Notes: a model not told the origin generated them from the letters alone. 64,000 nt of DNA from Tsukamurella pseudospumae (GCF_001575205.1 NZ_LSRE01000044.1:62001-126000); one strand, 5' to 3'. Counted from the first letter of the stretch, positions 31,571-42,269 are shown. Made by a program: numbers and translations.

Positions 31571-33501
31571 AAGGCGCTGTCGCCCACGGCCATCTTGAGC
31601 AGGCTCTGCCGGTAGCTCTCGAGCGCCACGAGGTCGCCGAACAGGCGGTTGTAGTCACCGTCGGCGCCGGGCGACATGCGCCGCAGCTTGGACTTGAGGT
31701 CGGCCACCTGGGCACCGACCCACACCTCCTGCAGCCGCGCCATCACGGACTCCACGTACCGCGGCGACGGATCGCCGGCCACCTGCAGGGGCTCCACCGC
31801 CAGTTCCGTGACCAGCGGTTCCAACACCGGGCCGTCGACGCTGCGCACCACGGTGTCGACCCACTCCGGGCCGCCGAGACCCGCGGCGATCCCGCCCGCG
31901 GCCTCGATCGCCAGGCGCACCGCGCGGTACGCGGGATCGGTGAACATGTCGTCGGACAGCGCGTCGAACACCATTCCCGCCAGCGCGGGAACCTGCAGCG
32001 CGGCCTTGAGCACCTCGCGCTGCACCCACAGCACCGGGTCGCTCGGGTCCGGACGCTGCGGCCCCGTCGGGCGAGGGGCGGGAGTCTCCGGGAACGGCGC
32101 CACGGGCTCGCGCAGCCTCGTGTTCGACGGTGCCGGCGCCCCCGGCCCGGGACGCCCCTCGCCGCGACGGATCCGCGCGGACTCCTCGCGCACGCGACGC
32201 AGCACCTGCGTCACGTCGTCCCAGCCGACCCACCCGGCCAGCTGGCGGGCGTACTCGTCCCGCAACGCCATGTCCTTGATCCGGGCGACGACGGGCACCG
32301 AGCGACGCAGTGCGTGTACGCGTCCCTCGGCGGTGTCGAGGTCGAACTCGGTGATCAGCGTCTTCACGGCGAACTCGAACATCGGGACGCGCTGCGCGAT
32401 GAGGTCGCGGACGGCCTCGTCGCCGTGCTTCTGCCGCAGCTCGCACGGGTCCATCCCGTCGGGGGCGACGGCGACGAAGGTCTGCCCGGCGATCTTCTGG
32501 TCGCCGTCGAAGGCTTTCATCGCGGCGGCCCGGCCGGCGGCGTCACCGTCGAAGGTGTAGATCACCTCGCCACGGAAGTAGCTGTCGTCCATCATGAGTC
32601 GACGCACGAGCGAGACGTGGTCCTCGCCGAACGCGGTACCGCAGGAGGCGACGGCGGTCTCCACGCCCGAGGCGTGCATCGCCATGACATCGGTGTAGCC
32701 CTCGACGACCACCACCTGATGCCCCTTGGCGATGTGCTTCTTCGCATGGTCGAGCCCGAACAGCACCTGGGACTTCTTGTAGAGCATGGTCTCCGGCGTG
32801 TTCATGTACTTGCCGAGATTGTCGTCGTCGAACAGCTTGCGCGCGCCGAACCCGATCACGTCGCCGCCGAGGTTCTTGATCGGCCACAGCAGCCGGCGGT
32901 GGAACCGGTCGATCGGGCCGCGCTGCCCCTGCTTGGACAGTCCCGCGGCCTCGAGCTCCTTGACGTCGAAGCCCTGGCGCAGCAGCGCCTTCGTCATCGT
33001 GTCCCAGCCCGACGGGGCGTACCCGCAACCGTAGAACTGCGCGTCCTCCTCGGTGAACTCCCGGTCCCGGAGATACGTGCGCGCGGTCTCGGCCTCCGGC
33101 GTGCGGAGCTGCTCCGCGTAGAACTTCTGCGCGGCCGCGTTGGCGGCCACGAGGCGCATGCGGGTCCCACGGTCCTGCTTCGGGCCGGGGCCGCCGCCCT
33201 CGTAGCTGATCTGGATGCCGACCTTGTCGGCCAGCTGTTCGACCGCCTCCACGAACGGGACGTGCTCGATCTTCTGCAGGAAGGAGATGACGTCGCCGCC
33301 CTCGCCGCAGCCGAAGCAGTGGAAGAAGCCCTGCGTGGGCCGCACGTGGAAGCTGGGGGTCTTCTCGTCGTGGAACGGGCACAGGCCCTTCATCGACCCC
33401 ACGCCGGCGGGCCGCAGTGCCACGTACTCGCCGACGACGTCCTCGATGCGCGCACGGTCGCGGATCGCCGCGATGTCACGCTCCGGGATTCTGCCGACCA
33501 C
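31567..33501 (-). CDS. dnaG: DNA primase
   Basis: 644 residues. Makes RNA primers at the replication fork. Zinc-ribbon Cys41-x2-His44 and Cys62-x2-Cys65 ('CPFHDEKTPSFHVRP', 'FFHCFGCGEGGD'), the TOPRIM core 'VVVVEGYTDVMAMHASGV' and 'VIYTFDGDAAGRAA', and a C-terminal helicase-binding domain. GTG at 33501 starts the conserved N-terminus; upstream frame extension into the dgt gene is not real. Convergent overlap of four bases with the small gene at 31328. It is downstream of dgt, with 20 bases between. Confidence 0.96.
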   Translation of the reverse strand: MVGRIPERDIAAIRDRARIEDVVGEYVALRPAGVGSMKGLCPFHDEKTPSFHVRPTQGFFHCFGCGEGGDVISFLQKIEHVPFVEAVEQLADKVGIQISYEGGGPGPKQDRGTRMRLVAANAAAQKFYAEQLRTPEAETARTYLRDREFTEEDAQFYGCGYAPSGWDTMTKALLRQGFDVKELEAAGLSKQGQRGPIDRFHRRLLWPIKNLGGDVIGFGARKLFDDDNLGKYMNTPETMLYKKSQVLFGLDHAKKHIAKGHQVVVVEGYTDVMAMHASGVETAVASCGTAFGEDHVSLVRRLMMDDSYFRGEVIYTFDGDAAGRAAAMKAFDGDQKIAGQTFVAVAPDGMDPCELRQKHGDEAVRDLIAQRVPMFEFAVKTLITEFDLDTAEGRVHALRRSVPVVARIKDMALRDEYARQLAGWVGWDDVTQVLRRVREESARIRRGEGRPGPGAPAPSNTRLREPVAPFPETPAPRPTGPQRPDPSDPVLWVQREVLKAALQVPALAGMVFDALSDDMFTDPAYRAVRLAIEAAGGIAAGLGGPEWVDTVVRSVDGPVLEPLVTELAVEPLQVAGDPSPRYVESVMARLQEVWVGAQVADLKSKLRRMSPGADGDYNRLFGDLVALESYRQSLLKMAVGDSAF

Positions 33502-33521
33502 GAGTTCGAGTGTACTGCCGC

Positions 33522-34844
33522 TCAGCCCTCGAGGACCTTCTGGTCCAGCCGCTCGAGCCGGGTCTCCGTCATCGACGCGATCTGATCGATCACCACGCGC
33601 AGCCGGACGGCGTCGGTCTCGGCGGCCAGGTAGGCGGGCGAATACAGCGGGTCGATGTGCGACGGCGACCCACCCATCAGGTAGTCCGCCGCCCGGTGGA
33701 TCCGGTCCCGTTGCCCCTGCTGGACGGCCAGGTGCAGCTGATTCGAGTAGATGTACTGCAGCGCCATGGTTTTCAGCAGGATCACTTCGGCGCGCACCGT
33801 CGGCGGCACCGCGACATCGGCCTCGTACCGGCACACCGGCTCGTTGCCCGTGGCGGCGCGGGTCGCGTCGATCGCGGCGGACGCGAACCGGCCCACCAGC
33901 TCACTCGTCATCCGCTTGAGGGCGACGGACGAGGCGAGGCCACCGTCGTACTGCGCAGCAGCGGCGACGACCTCGAAGGAGGCGAGGCGGGCGCCGGCCT
34001 CCTCGAGCTCGGCGGCCTCCGCGCCGCGGAAGCTGTCGGCGCCGAAGCCGGACAGGCTGCGCACCTCCTCCCGCGAGGAGAGCGCGCGCAGGTCCAGCCG
34101 GCCCGACAGGACGCCGTCCTCCACGTCGTGCACGGAGTACGCGACGTCGTCGGACCAGTCCATGACCTGCGACTCCAGGCTCTGACGGGTCCCGTGCGGC
34201 CCGTTCTCGCCGCCGCGCATCCAGTCGAGGACGTGCGCGTCGTCGTCGTACACCCCGAACTTGCCGCCGGGCTCGCGGCGCAACCACGGGTACTTCGTCG
34301 CCGCATCGAGGGCGGCGCGCGTGAGGTTGAGGCCCACGGAACGTCCCTGGTCGTCGAGCACCTTGGGTTCGAGCCGGGTGAGGATGCGCAGGTTCTGCGC
34401 GTTGCCCTCGAAGCCGCCGATGTGCCGGGCCACCTCGTCGAGCGCACGCTCGCCGTTGTGGCCGTAGGGCGGGTGGCCGATGTCGTGCGCGAGCCCGGCG
34501 AGGTCGACGAGGTCCGGATCGCAGCCGATGCCCAGCGCGATGCCTCGGCCGATCTGGCTCACCTCGAGCGAGTGGGTCAGCCGGGTGCGCGGCGTATCAC
34601 CCTCGCGCGGGCCCACGACCTGCGTCTTATCCGCGAGGCGGCGCAGGGCGGCGCTGTGCAGCACACGCGCGCGGTCGCGGGCGAAGGCAGAGCTGTGCCC
34701 CTCCCAGCGCAGCGCCTCCCACTGCGGCCCCGAGAACAGCGTCGGTTCGGAATCCGCCTCGAGGCCCGCCGTTTTGGGTCGCTCGGCGACGAGCCTCTCG
34801 ACATCGGCCGGCTGGTAGGCCGCCGGCCCGGGCAGCAGCGGCAC
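33522..34844 (-). CDS. dgt: Deoxyguanosinetriphosphate triphosphohydrolase
   Basis: 440 residues. HD-domain dNTPase that splits dGTP into deoxyguanosine and triphosphate, lowering dNTP pools. '[24 protein letters not shown]', '[20 protein letters not shown]' and '[24 protein letters not shown]' give the metal residues H...HD. GTG start directly follows the TAG stop of the cold-shock gene with no gap. The usual neighbour dnaG follows, as in mycobacteria (Rv2344c-Rv2343c). Confidence 0.95.
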   Translation of the reverse strand: MPLLPGPAAYQPADVERLVAERPKTAGLEADSEPTLFSGPQWEALRWEGHSSAFARDRARVLHSAALRRLADKTQVVGPREGDTPRTRLTHSLEVSQIGRGIALGIGCDPDLVDLAGLAHDIGHPPYGHNGERALDEVARHIGGFEGNAQNLRILTRLEPKVLDDQGRSVGLNLTRAALDAATKYPWLRREPGGKFGVYDDDAHVLDWMRGGENGPHGTRQSLESQVMDWSDDVAYSVHDVEDGVLSGRLDLRALSSREEVRSLSGFGADSFRGAEAAELEEAGARLASFEVVAAAAQYDGGLASSVALKRMTSELVGRFASAAIDATRAATGNEPVCRYEADVAVPPTVRAEVILLKTMALQYIYSNQLHLAVQQGQRDRIHRAADYLMGGSPSHIDPLYSPAYLAAETDAVRLRVVIDQIASMTETRLERLDQKVLEG

Positions 34845-35309
34845 CTACTCGGTGACCCAACCGCGCGCGAAGGCGAAGTCCGCGATGCGCTGGCGGATCT
34901 CGATGATCTGACCGGCGGTGAGATCGTCCGAGGAGTCGAGCAGCAGCTCGGTCAGCTCGTCGACGAAGGACTGCATGTCGAGCGCGCCGGCGACGGCGGC
35001 CGCGCGCGGCGCGGAGTCCCGACGGGGCGCGTGCTCACGCCGATCGCCCCGGTTGTCGCGCTGGTCGCGGTTGTCGCGCCGGGGCGCCGACGATGCCGCA
35101 GGCGCGCCGCCCACGACCGCCACGTTCACGGCCTTGAGTCCCTTGTCGCCCTTCTCGACGTCGAAGGTCACCGCCGTGCCGGGCCGCAGGGCCGACTCGT
35201 CGAAGTCGATGTCGTTCACGTGGAGGAAGACGTCCTCGCCGCCCGCATCGGGCGCGAGGAAGCCGAAGCCGCGCTGCGTGTCGAAGTGGACCACCTTGCC
35301 GTTCGTCAT
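34845..35309 (-). CDS. Cold-shock domain protein
   Basis: 154 residues. Residues 1-67 form the CSD with RNP1 'KVVHFDTQRGFGFLAPD' and RNP2 'DVFLHVNDI', so it binds single-stranded RNA/DNA. It is followed by an Arg/Asp-rich disordered linker ('RRDNRDQRDNRGDRREHAPRRDSAPR') and a helical C-terminal region ('MQSFVDELTELLLDSSDDLTAGQIIEIRQRIADFAFARGW') that is not part of short Csp proteins. Translation likely couples into dgt. Confidence 0.9.
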   Translation of the reverse strand: MTNGKVVHFDTQRGFGFLAPDAGGEDVFLHVNDIDFDESALRPGTAVTFDVEKGDKGLKAVNVAVVGGAPAASSAPRRDNRDQRDNRGDRREHAPRRDSAPRAAAVAGALDMQSFVDELTELLLDSSDDLTAGQIIEIRQRIADFAFARGWVTE

Positions 35310-35347
35310 GCCGTCGAGTATCCCACGGCCTGCCGCGATCCGGCCGG

Positions 35348-35353
35348 TACGGT
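35348..35353 (+). promoter_or_regulatory. -10 element of the LpqH-like gene (leaderless)
   Basis: TACGGT six bases before ATG 35360; supports that start over GTG 35354. Confidence 0.45.
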
Positions 35354-35359
35354 GTGTCT

Positions 35360-35770
35360 ATGAAAATCGCGCCAGTCGTCCTCGCGGGCGGCGTCCTGGT
35401 CGCCCTCGCGGCCTGCACCTCCCCCAACACCGACTCCAGCACCGTGGTCGAGATCGACGGCAAGGCCGAGAGCGCAGCCGAATTCGTCAATGCGGGCTGC
35501 ACCCGCACCGGCGATTCGATCACCATCGGATCCGGCAGCGTGCAGACGGCGCGGGGCATCGGCGCCATGCTCACCGAGGGCAACCCGCCCACCGTGTCGA
35601 GCCTGTTCATCGCCACCGGCGGCAACGTGATGACGGTGCTGAACACGCCCGTGGGGCAGGTCGGTTCGGCGAAGGCGTCGAAGGCCGGCAACCGGTACAC
35701 CATCACGGGTGAGGCCCGCGCGGCGAACCTGAGCACCAAGAAGTTCCGCGTCGAGATCACCTGCAGCTAG
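35360..35770 (+). CDS. LpqH-family (19-kDa antigen-like) lipoprotein
   Basis: 136 residues. Signal with lipobox LAAC (Cys about 19), then Thr/Ser linker and a beta-rich domain 'STVVEIDGKAESAAEFVNAGCTRTGDSITIGSG ... MLTEGNPPTVSSLFIATGGN' in pattern, as in the mycobacterial LpqH 19-kDa family; the two remaining Cys ('AGCTRTG', 'EITCS') probably bond. Surface lipoprotein of the mycolata; role in the cell unknown. Start ATG 35360 is six bases after TACGGT. A strong hairpin follows at 35774-35814. Confidence 0.88.
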   Translation: MKIAPVVLAGGVLVALAACTSPNTDSSTVVEIDGKAESAAEFVNAGCTRTGDSITIGSGSVQTARGIGAMLTEGNPPTVSSLFIATGGNVMTVLNTPVGQVGSAKASKAGNRYTITGEARAANLSTKKFRVEITCS

Positions 35771-35773
35771 AAA

Positions 35774-35814
35774 CGCCGCCGCCCGCCCCGCGAGCTGCGG
35801 GACGGGCGGCGGCG
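35774..35814. terminator. Bidirectional hairpin between lpqH-like gene and glyS
   Basis: CGCCGCCGCCCG-C-CCCGC, five-base loop, GCGGG-A-CGGGCGGCGGCG. It sits four bases past the lipoprotein stop and twelve before the glyS stop (convergent genes). Confidence 0.8.
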
Positions 35815-35825
35815 TCAGCGCCTGA

Positions 35826-37241
<1,416 letters not shown>

Positions 37242-37351
37242 CTCCGACGGGTTGTGGATAGGAAAAACGTACGGATCGACTCTACCGTTCGCTCCCCCGC
37301 CCGCGGCGCGATGGGACGCCTCCACCGGCGCGCTTGACGTAGTCGATGCCG

Positions 37352-37375
37352 CATATGAAAATGATTGTTGATAAC
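37352..37375 (+). promoter_or_regulatory. A/T-rich imperfect palindrome before arsR-zur (zinc operator candidate)
   Basis: TATGAAAA-TG-ATTGTTGATA, an imperfect inverted repeat in an otherwise GC-rich spacer, ending one base before AGGAGG of the arsR gene. ArsR/SmtB sites have such TAT-N-AA ... TT-N-ATA arms. Binding by SmtB or Zur is inference. Confidence 0.5.
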
Positions 37376-37388
37376 AGGAGGTGTTCCC

Positions 37389-37748
37389 ATTCCCACCGAC
37401 ATCGACATCGTCGCCGAGTGCCCCGTCGATCCCGAGTCCGCGCCGAACGCGCAGCCCGATCCCGAGGTGCTCACCGCCACCGGCGACCTGCTGCGCGCCC
37501 TCGCCGCACCGGTCCGGATCTCGATCGTGCTCGAGCTGATGCACTCCGAGCTGTGCGTGCACCAACTGGTCGACGCGCTCGGCGTGACCCAGCCGCTGGT
37601 CAGCCAGCATCTGCGGGTGCTCAAGTCCGCGGGCGTCGTCCGCGGTGAGCGCAACGGCCGGGAGATCATCTACCGCCTCGTCGACGACCACCTGGCGCAC
37701 ATCGTGGTCGACGCCGTGGCCCACGCCACGGAACGGGCGGGCGCATGA
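37389..37748 (+). CDS. ArsR/SmtB-family zinc-responsive regulator, probable ATT start
   Basis: 119 residues. '[64 protein letters not shown]' is the ArsR winged helix, and '[20 protein letters not shown]' has the C-terminal D-x-H...H-x-x-x-D/E residues of the alpha5 zinc site. It is the orthologue of Rv2358 (SmtB). AGGAGG (37376-37381) is seven bases before an in-frame ATT at 37389, and no in-frame ATG, GTG or TTG lies at that distance (TTG 37365 is upstream of the ribosome site). Its TGA overlaps the zur ATG by four bases. Confidence 0.88.
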   Translation: MPTDIDIVAECPVDPESAPNAQPDPEVLTATGDLLRALAAPVRISIVLELMHSELCVHQLVDALGVTQPLVSQHLRVLKSAGVVRGERNGREIIYRLVDDHLAHIVVDAVAHATERAGA

Positions 37749-38158
37749 CCGAGGCGACGCGCGCGGCGAAGGGCACCGGAATCCGCGCGACCAAACAGCG
37801 CGGCGCCATCACCCACGCGCTGCAGTCGGTATCGGAGTTCAAGTCGGCGCAGGAGCTGCACGAGCAGTTGCGCACCGACGGGGAGTCGATCGGCCTGACC
37901 ACGGTCTACCGGAACCTGCAGGCGATGGCCGACGCCGGCGCCGTCGACACCCTGCGCACCGACAGCGGCGAGGCCCTGTTCCGGCTGTGCTCCGACGAGC
38001 ACCATCACCACCTGGTGTGCCGGGAGTGCGGGCGCACCGTCGAGGTCACGGACCGGTCCGTGGAGGCCTGGTCCGCGCGGACCGCCGCCGCCCACGGCTT
38101 CACGGAGGTCACGCACACGCTGGAGATCTTCGGACGGTGCGCCGACTGCTCGGCGTGA
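37745..38158 (+). CDS. zur: Zinc uptake regulator, Fur family
   Basis: 137 residues. Represses zinc uptake and ribosome-paralogue genes when zinc is plentiful. The N-terminal winged helix has '[30 protein letters not shown]' and '[13 protein letters not shown]'; the dimer domain has '[19 protein letters not shown]' and 'FGRCADCSA', whose two CxxC pairs form the structural zinc site. ATGA overlap with the arsR gene gives tight coupling, as in M. tuberculosis Rv2358-Rv2359. Confidence 0.95.
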   Translation: MTEATRAAKGTGIRATKQRGAITHALQSVSEFKSAQELHEQLRTDGESIGLTTVYRNLQAMADAGAVDTLRTDSGEALFRLCSDEHHHHLVCRECGRTVEVTDRSVEAWSARTAAAHGFTEVTHTLEIFGRCADCSA

Positions 38159-38188
38159 GCGTCCCAGCCCGACGGGATGCCGACTGCG

Positions 38189-38794
38189 TCAGGCCCGGAC
38201 GGCCTGGGTGAGGAACGGCGACAGCACGATGGAGACCTCACGCGCGGCCTCGTCCGGCCCCTCGATCGGCATCGTCAGGTGGCTGAAAGCCAGGCGCACC
38301 AGCACGGCCGCCGCGACCTGAGCCTCGGACCGCCGGACCTGCGCCCAGCTCATCGCCAGGATCTCCGCGAGCCCCTCGGTGGCCCGCTGCATGATCGGCG
38401 TACCGTCGATCGTCACGATGCCCATGAGGTCGCGGTGCGGGTTCGGGCCCACGATGTTGAGCACCACCGGGTCGCCCATACCGATCTGGAACACCCCGCG
38501 CATCGCGTCCTCGACGGCCGCGTCGATCCGGCCGGGGTTCGCGTCGATCCGCTCCTGCACGAAGGCCAGCAGGCCGTCGACGAACCGCGTCACGTAGGCC
38601 ACGGCCATCCCCTTGCGGGAGCCGAACTCGTTGTACAGCGTCTGCCGGCTGACGCCGGCCTCCCGGGCGACCGCCGCCATGGTGACCGCCGACCACTCAT
38701 GGCCGCGCAGGAAGCCGCTCACCGCATCGAGGGCCTGATCCCGCACGGACTGCTTGGGGGCGGCATCGGCGTCACGCCCGGCGAGGACGGTCAT
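38189..38794 (-). CDS. TetR-family repressor of the alkane operon (AlkU/AlkX type)
   Basis: 201 residues. HTH 'ALDAVSGFLRGHEWSAVTMAAVAREAGVSRQTLYNEFGSRKGMAVAYVTRFVDGLLAF' in pattern, then a ligand domain 'MRGVFQIGMGDPVVLNIVGPNP'. Its ATG at 38794 overlaps the stop of the rubredoxin reductase gene (ATGA). In Rhodococcus and mycobacteria a TetR gene ends the alkB operon and represses it until fatty acids or alkanes bind. The operators are probably the palindromes at 41674-41723. Confidence 0.93.
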   Translation of the reverse strand: MTVLAGRDADAAPKQSVRDQALDAVSGFLRGHEWSAVTMAAVAREAGVSRQTLYNEFGSRKGMAVAYVTRFVDGLLAFVQERIDANPGRIDAAVEDAMRGVFQIGMGDPVVLNIVGPNPHRDLMGIVTIDGTPIMQRATEGLAEILAMSWAQVRRSEAQVAAAVLVRLAFSHLTMPIEGPDEAAREVSIVLSPFLTQAVRA

Positions 38795-39975
38795 CGCGCG
38801 ACCGCCGCCGCGATCTGCTCGGACAGCTCCCCGCGCGCCGCGCGCAGCTCCTTGGGACGGCCCATCGCAATGGCGCCGACGAGGGACCCGCCGCGGTTGC
38901 AGCGGGCGAAGAAGGCACCACCCGTGTTCGTTTCCATCGAACCGTCCACCTCCAGCGCGTCCTCCGCCGCGGGCCATCCCGCGAACTGCAGCACCGCACC
39001 GAACTGGGCCGACCAGCCCCACGGGACCGTGGGCGCCGGCGACTCGCCGAGGAGCACCTGCGCGACGGCCGTGCCCTGGTCCTGTGCCGCCGACCAGTTC
39101 TCGGCCCGGTAGGTGCCGCCCTCCAGCGGATGGGGCACCCGGGCGCAGTCGCCGATGGCGTACACGCCGTCGGCGGATGTGCGGTACCGCTCGTCCACCA
39201 GGATACCGTCGTCCACCCGCAGCGCCAGCCGCTCGGCGAGCCCGGTATCGGCGACGGAGCCCACCGCGACGACGAGCAGGTCCGCGACCAGAGCGGCACC
39301 GTCGGGCAGCGCGACCGCGACCTGGTCGGTCTCGACGGTGATCTCGCCCGGCCGGACGCCGAGCAGCAGGTCGATCCCGGCGTCGCGATGCAGGCCGGCG
39401 AGTCGCTCCCCGATCGACGGTGGCACGACGCGCACCAGCGGCAGCGGCGCGGGTTCGATGACGGCGACCGACGCGCCCAGCTTCGCGGCGGCCGAGGCCA
39501 CCTCCGAGCCGATCAGGCCCGCACCGAGCACGATCACACTTCCGGCCCGGCCCAGCTCGTCGCGCAGCCCGACCGCGTCGGCGAAGTCGCGGAGGTACCG
39601 GACGCGGGGGCCGGGCGGCAGGTCCGGCAGGTGCCGGGCCGCGCCGCCGGTGGCCAGCACGAGCGAGCCGTAGGTGAGGGCGGAACCGTCGGACAGTTCC
39701 AGGGTGCGCGGGCCGGTCTCGCCGCCGGTCACGGTGACGCCCGTGCGGACCGCGACGCCGATGTCGGACCAGTGCTCGGCGGGCTTGATGAGGGCCTTCT
39801 CGATCGGCATGCCCGCGAGCAGCACGTCCTTCGACAGCGTGGGCCGCCGGTACGGGAGGTGCGGATCGCGCCCGATGAGGGTCACGTCCCCGTCGTATCC
39901 GCCGGTCCGCAGCGCCAGGGCCGCGGTGGCGCCCGCGACGCCCGTGCCGACGATCACCACACCATCGGTACTCAT
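38791..39975 (-). CDS. Rubredoxin-NAD(+) reductase
   Basis: 394 residues. FAD/NAD(P) oxidoreductase that passes electrons from NADH to rubredoxin for AlkB. '[30 protein letters not shown]' binds FAD, '[22 protein letters not shown]' binds NAD, and '[16 protein letters not shown]' is the second FAD motif. ATG 39975 overlaps the stop of rubredoxin 2 (ATGA). In Rhodococcus this is rubB/alkT of alkB1-rubA1-rubA2-rubB-alkU. Confidence 0.94.
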   Translation of the reverse strand: MSTDGVVIVGTGVAGATAALALRTGGYDGDVTLIGRDPHLPYRRPTLSKDVLLAGMPIEKALIKPAEHWSDIGVAVRTGVTVTGGETGPRTLELSDGSALTYGSLVLATGGAARHLPDLPPGPRVRYLRDFADAVGLRDELGRAGSVIVLGAGLIGSEVASAAAKLGASVAVIEPAPLPLVRVVPPSIGERLAGLHRDAGIDLLLGVRPGEITVETDQVAVALPDGAALVADLLVVAVGSVADTGLAERLALRVDDGILVDERYRTSADGVYAIGDCARVPHPLEGGTYRAENWSAAQDQGTAVAQVLLGESPAPTVPWGWSAQFGAVLQFAGWPAAEDALEVDGSMETNTGGAFFARCNRGGSLVGAIAMGRPKELRAARGELSEQIAAAVAR

Positions 39976-40160
39976 GCCCGTGACACCTCGACCATTTCGA
40001 AATCGGCCTTGGCGGCGCCGCAGTCGGGGCAGGACCAGTCGTCGGGGATGTCGTCCCAGCGGGTGCCGGGGCCGAAGCCGTCCTCGGGCCAGCCCTCGGC
40101 CTCGTCGTACTCGAATCCGCACTGGAGGCAGCGGAACAGCTTGAAGGGTGCGTCACTCAT
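39972..40160 (-). CDS. rubA2: Rubredoxin 2
   Basis: 62 residues. Two CxxC knuckles ('[21 protein letters not shown]', '[17 protein letters not shown]') hold one iron. Middle '[12 protein letters not shown]' is the rubredoxin core. AlkG2-type; carries electrons from the reductase to AlkB. ATG 40160 has GAGAGGA eight bases upstream. A 50-base gap separates it from rubredoxin 1; downstream it overlaps the reductase start. Confidence 0.96.
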   Translation of the reverse strand: MSDAPFKLFRCLQCGFEYDEAEGWPEDGFGPGTRWDDIPDDWSCPDCGAAKADFEMVEVSRA

Positions 40161-40210
40161 GATGGATTCCTCTCTCGTTCTTACTGATTCGATCGTGCGG
40201 CGGCGGTCGT

Positions 40211-40372
40211 TCAGACCGGCTCGAAGTCGATCTTGTCGCGGACGCCGCAGTCGGGGCAGTTCCAGTCGTCCGGGATGGCGGCCCAGGCGGTGCCGGCGGG
40301 CCACCCCTCGCGGGGAGCGCCGACGGCCTCGTCGTACACGTAGCCGCACACGGGGCACTTGAAGGAGCTCAT
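40211..40372 (-). CDS. rubA1: Rubredoxin 1
   Basis: 53 residues: '[21 protein letters not shown]', '[27 protein letters not shown]' in pattern, the two iron-binding CxxCG knuckles of rubredoxin. AlkG1-type paralogues often cannot replace AlkG2-type in electron transfer to AlkB; which one works here is not visible. Its ATG at 40372 overlaps the alkB stop (ATGA), so the two are translated as a pair. Confidence 0.96.
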   Translation of the reverse strand: MSSFKCPVCGYVYDEAVGAPREGWPAGTAWAAIPDDWNCPDCGVRDKIDFEPV

Positions 40373-41631
40373 GCTGCGGCCTGCTCTCCGGTCGCGGGGG
40401 CGCCGTACTTGGCCAGCACCTTGTCGCGGACGCGGGGATGGATGTTGACCTTGGTGATGTCACCGTCGTAGTGGTCGAGGACGCGGTGGTCCATCAGCCG
40501 GCGCCAGAGGGGCGGGAAGTAGGTCAGGCCGATCAGCGTGGCGTAGCCCTGGGGCAACGACGGTGCCTCCTCGAACGAACGGAGCGTCTGGTACCGGCGC
40601 GTGGGGTTCGCGTGGTGGTCGCTGTGGCGCTGCAGGTGGTACAGGAAGACATTGGTGATGATGCGGTCGGAGTTCCAGGAGTGCTTCGGGGCGCAGCGCT
40701 CGTAGCGGCCGGAGGCCAGCTTCTGGCGCAGCAGGCCGTAGTGCTCGAGGTAGTTCACCGACTCCAGCAGGCTGAACCCGTACACGCCCTGCAAGATCAG
40801 GAAGGGCAGCACGTACCAGCCGAAGCCGGCGACCAGCGCGCCGAACAGGACGACGGTCATGATCCAGGCGTTGAGAACGTCGTTCTTCAGCGTCCAGGGG
40901 CTCTTGCCGAGCCGCTCGAGGCGGGTCTTCTCCAGCTCCCACGAGGACTTCAGACTGCCCCACACGCTGCGCGGCAGGAACTCCCAGAAGGTCTCGCCGA
41001 AGCGGCCGCTGGCCGGATCCTCCGGCGTGGCGACGCGGACGTGGTGGCCGCGGTTGTGCTCGATGAAGAAGTGGCCGTACATGGCCGGCGCGAGGGTGAG
41101 CTTGGCGATCCACCGCTCGTTCTCGGGCTTCTTGTGGCCGAGCTCGTGGCCCGTGTTGATCGCGATACCGGCAACGACGCCCAGGCTGAGGGTGACGCCG
41201 ATCTGGCTGATCAGGCCGAGCCCGCCGCCATCGGCGTAGACGCCGCCGAGCCAGCTGAGGTCATCGGCGGTGATGAAGTAGCACATCGCCACCAGCGACA
41301 GCAGCTGGAAGGGCAGGAAGATGTAGGTGAGCCATTTGTAGTACCTGGAGTTCTCCAGCGCCTCCATCACCTCCTCCGGCGGGTTCTCACCGTCGTCGCC
41401 GGCCTTGATGTCGACGATCGGGAGGATCACGTACAGGAGGATCGGGCCGATCCACCAGAGCACCGGGGCGAGGTACATCAGCGGGGTGCTGCCGATGCCG
41501 AGCAGCATCATGAGCCCGACGGCGAAGAACAGTGCGGTGGGAACGAACAGGCCCCACAGCCACAGGCGCTTCTTGTGGTCGGTCCAGACGGCGGGGTTGC
41601 CGTCCGCGTCGATATAAGCCAGGCCCTTCAT
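40369..41631 (-). CDS. alkB: Alkane 1-monooxygenase
   Basis: 420 residues. Integral-membrane di-iron hydroxylase that turns n-alkanes into 1-alkanols. About six transmembrane helices and the histidine boxes HELGHKK, EHNRGHH, the NYLEHYG motif and LQRHSDHHA are all present. ATG 41631 has GAGGAGGG upstream. First gene of alkB-rubA1-rubA2-rubB-tetR, with a 50-base spacer only between the rubredoxins. The promoter region contains TTGACA and two TGACA/TGTCA palindromes (41674-41723). Confidence 0.97.
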   Translation of the reverse strand: MKGLAYIDADGNPAVWTDHKKRLWLWGLFVPTALFFAVGLMMLLGIGSTPLMYLAPVLWWIGPILLYVILPIVDIKAGDDGENPPEEVMEALENSRYYKWLTYIFLPFQLLSLVAMCYFITADDLSWLGGVYADGGGLGLISQIGVTLSLGVVAGIAINTGHELGHKKPENERWIAKLTLAPAMYGHFFIEHNRGHHVRVATPEDPASGRFGETFWEFLPRSVWGSLKSSWELEKTRLERLGKSPWTLKNDVLNAWIMTVVLFGALVAGFGWYVLPFLILQGVYGFSLLESVNYLEHYGLLRQKLASGRYERCAPKHSWNSDRIITNVFLYHLQRHSDHHANPTRRYQTLRSFEEAPSLPQGYATLIGLTYFPPLWRRLMDHRVLDHYDGDITKVNIHPRVRDKVLAKYGAPATGEQAAA

Positions 41632-41673
41632 GGTGCCCTCCTCATCGTTGCGCCCCGAGTGGGGCTGTGACTG

Positions 41674-41692
41674 ATGTCATACGCTCTGACAT
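41674..41692. promoter_or_regulatory. Operator candidate in the alkB promoter (ATGTCA-N7-TGACAT)
   Basis: Six-base perfect arms, 43 bases before the alkB ATG. Lies just downstream of the candidate promoter, well placed for repression by the TetR protein of the operon. Inference. Confidence 0.6.
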
Positions 41693-41698
41693 GAGTAT

Positions 41699-41723
41699 TT
41701 GACACCTACGGCCCATTTGTCAA
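41699..41723 (-). promoter_or_regulatory. alkB promoter with TTGACA / second inverted repeat
   Basis: On the minus strand TTGACA (41723-41718) could be the -35, with a weak A-rich -10 (AAATAC) 17 bases on. TTGACA-N13-TGTCAA is also an inverted repeat that may bind the regulator. Confidence 0.45.
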
Positions 41724-41805
41724 GCGATTCGTGGACACACTTAGCGTTCATGTAAACCTGCAGGTAGACAGCTTGGAACATTTTGTCGAGTCCGACGGTT
41801 TTTAG

Positions 41806-41830
41806 TTGCACACAATCGAATTGCGTGCAA
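41806..41830. promoter_or_regulatory. OhrR operator candidate
   Basis: TTGCACACAAT-CGA-ATTGCGTGCAA: 11-base arms with one mismatch, ending ten bases before the ohrR GTG. This resembles the A/T-cored palindromes bound by OhrR proteins. Confidence 0.7.
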
Positions 41831-41840
41831 TCATTCTGGT

Positions 41841-42269
41841 GTGGACGCGGACCAGACACTCGACTCGCAACTGTGCTTCGCCCTGTACTCGGCGGCGAAG
41901 GTGGCCGCCAACGCGTACCGCGAGGAACTCACCACCCTCGGGCTCACGTACACCCAGTACGTGACGCTGCTCGCCCTGTGGGAGCAGGACGCGGTCACGG
42001 TGCGCGCGCTCGGCGAACGCCTGCAGCTCGACAGCGGCACGCTCTCGCCCCTCCTCAAGCGCCTCGAGGGGATGGGCTACGTGGAGCGCCGCCGGGACCG
42101 CTCCGACGAGCGTCTGGTCACCATCCACGTCACCGACGCCGGCCGCGCCCTCCAGCCCGCGGTCGCGGCCGCCCGGCGGCGCGTGTACGAGGGCTTCGAC
42201 TTCCCCGTCGAGGACGCCGTCCGGCTCCGCGATCTCGCCATCCGCTTCAGCGAAGCGCACACCCGATAG
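41841..42269 (+). CDS. ohrR: Organic-hydroperoxide-sensing MarR regulator OhrR
   Basis: 142 residues. 'LDSQLCFALYSAAKVAANAY' holds the sensing Cys (residue 12) of the OhrR family. 'LGLTYTQYVTLLALWEQDAVTVRALGERLQLDSGTLSPLLKRLEGMGYVERRRDRSDERLVTIHVTDAGR' is the MarR DNA-binding core, with the wing R-x-R-x-D-E-R-x-V. Oxidation of the Cys releases DNA, allowing ohr expression. GTG start. It precedes ohr by 34 bases and has a palindromic operator just upstream. Confidence 0.94.
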   Translation: MDADQTLDSQLCFALYSAAKVAANAYREELTTLGLTYTQYVTLLALWEQDAVTVRALGERLQLDSGTLSPLLKRLEGMGYVERRRDRSDERLVTIHVTDAGRALQPAVAAARRRVYEGFDFPVEDAVRLRDLAIRFSEAHTR

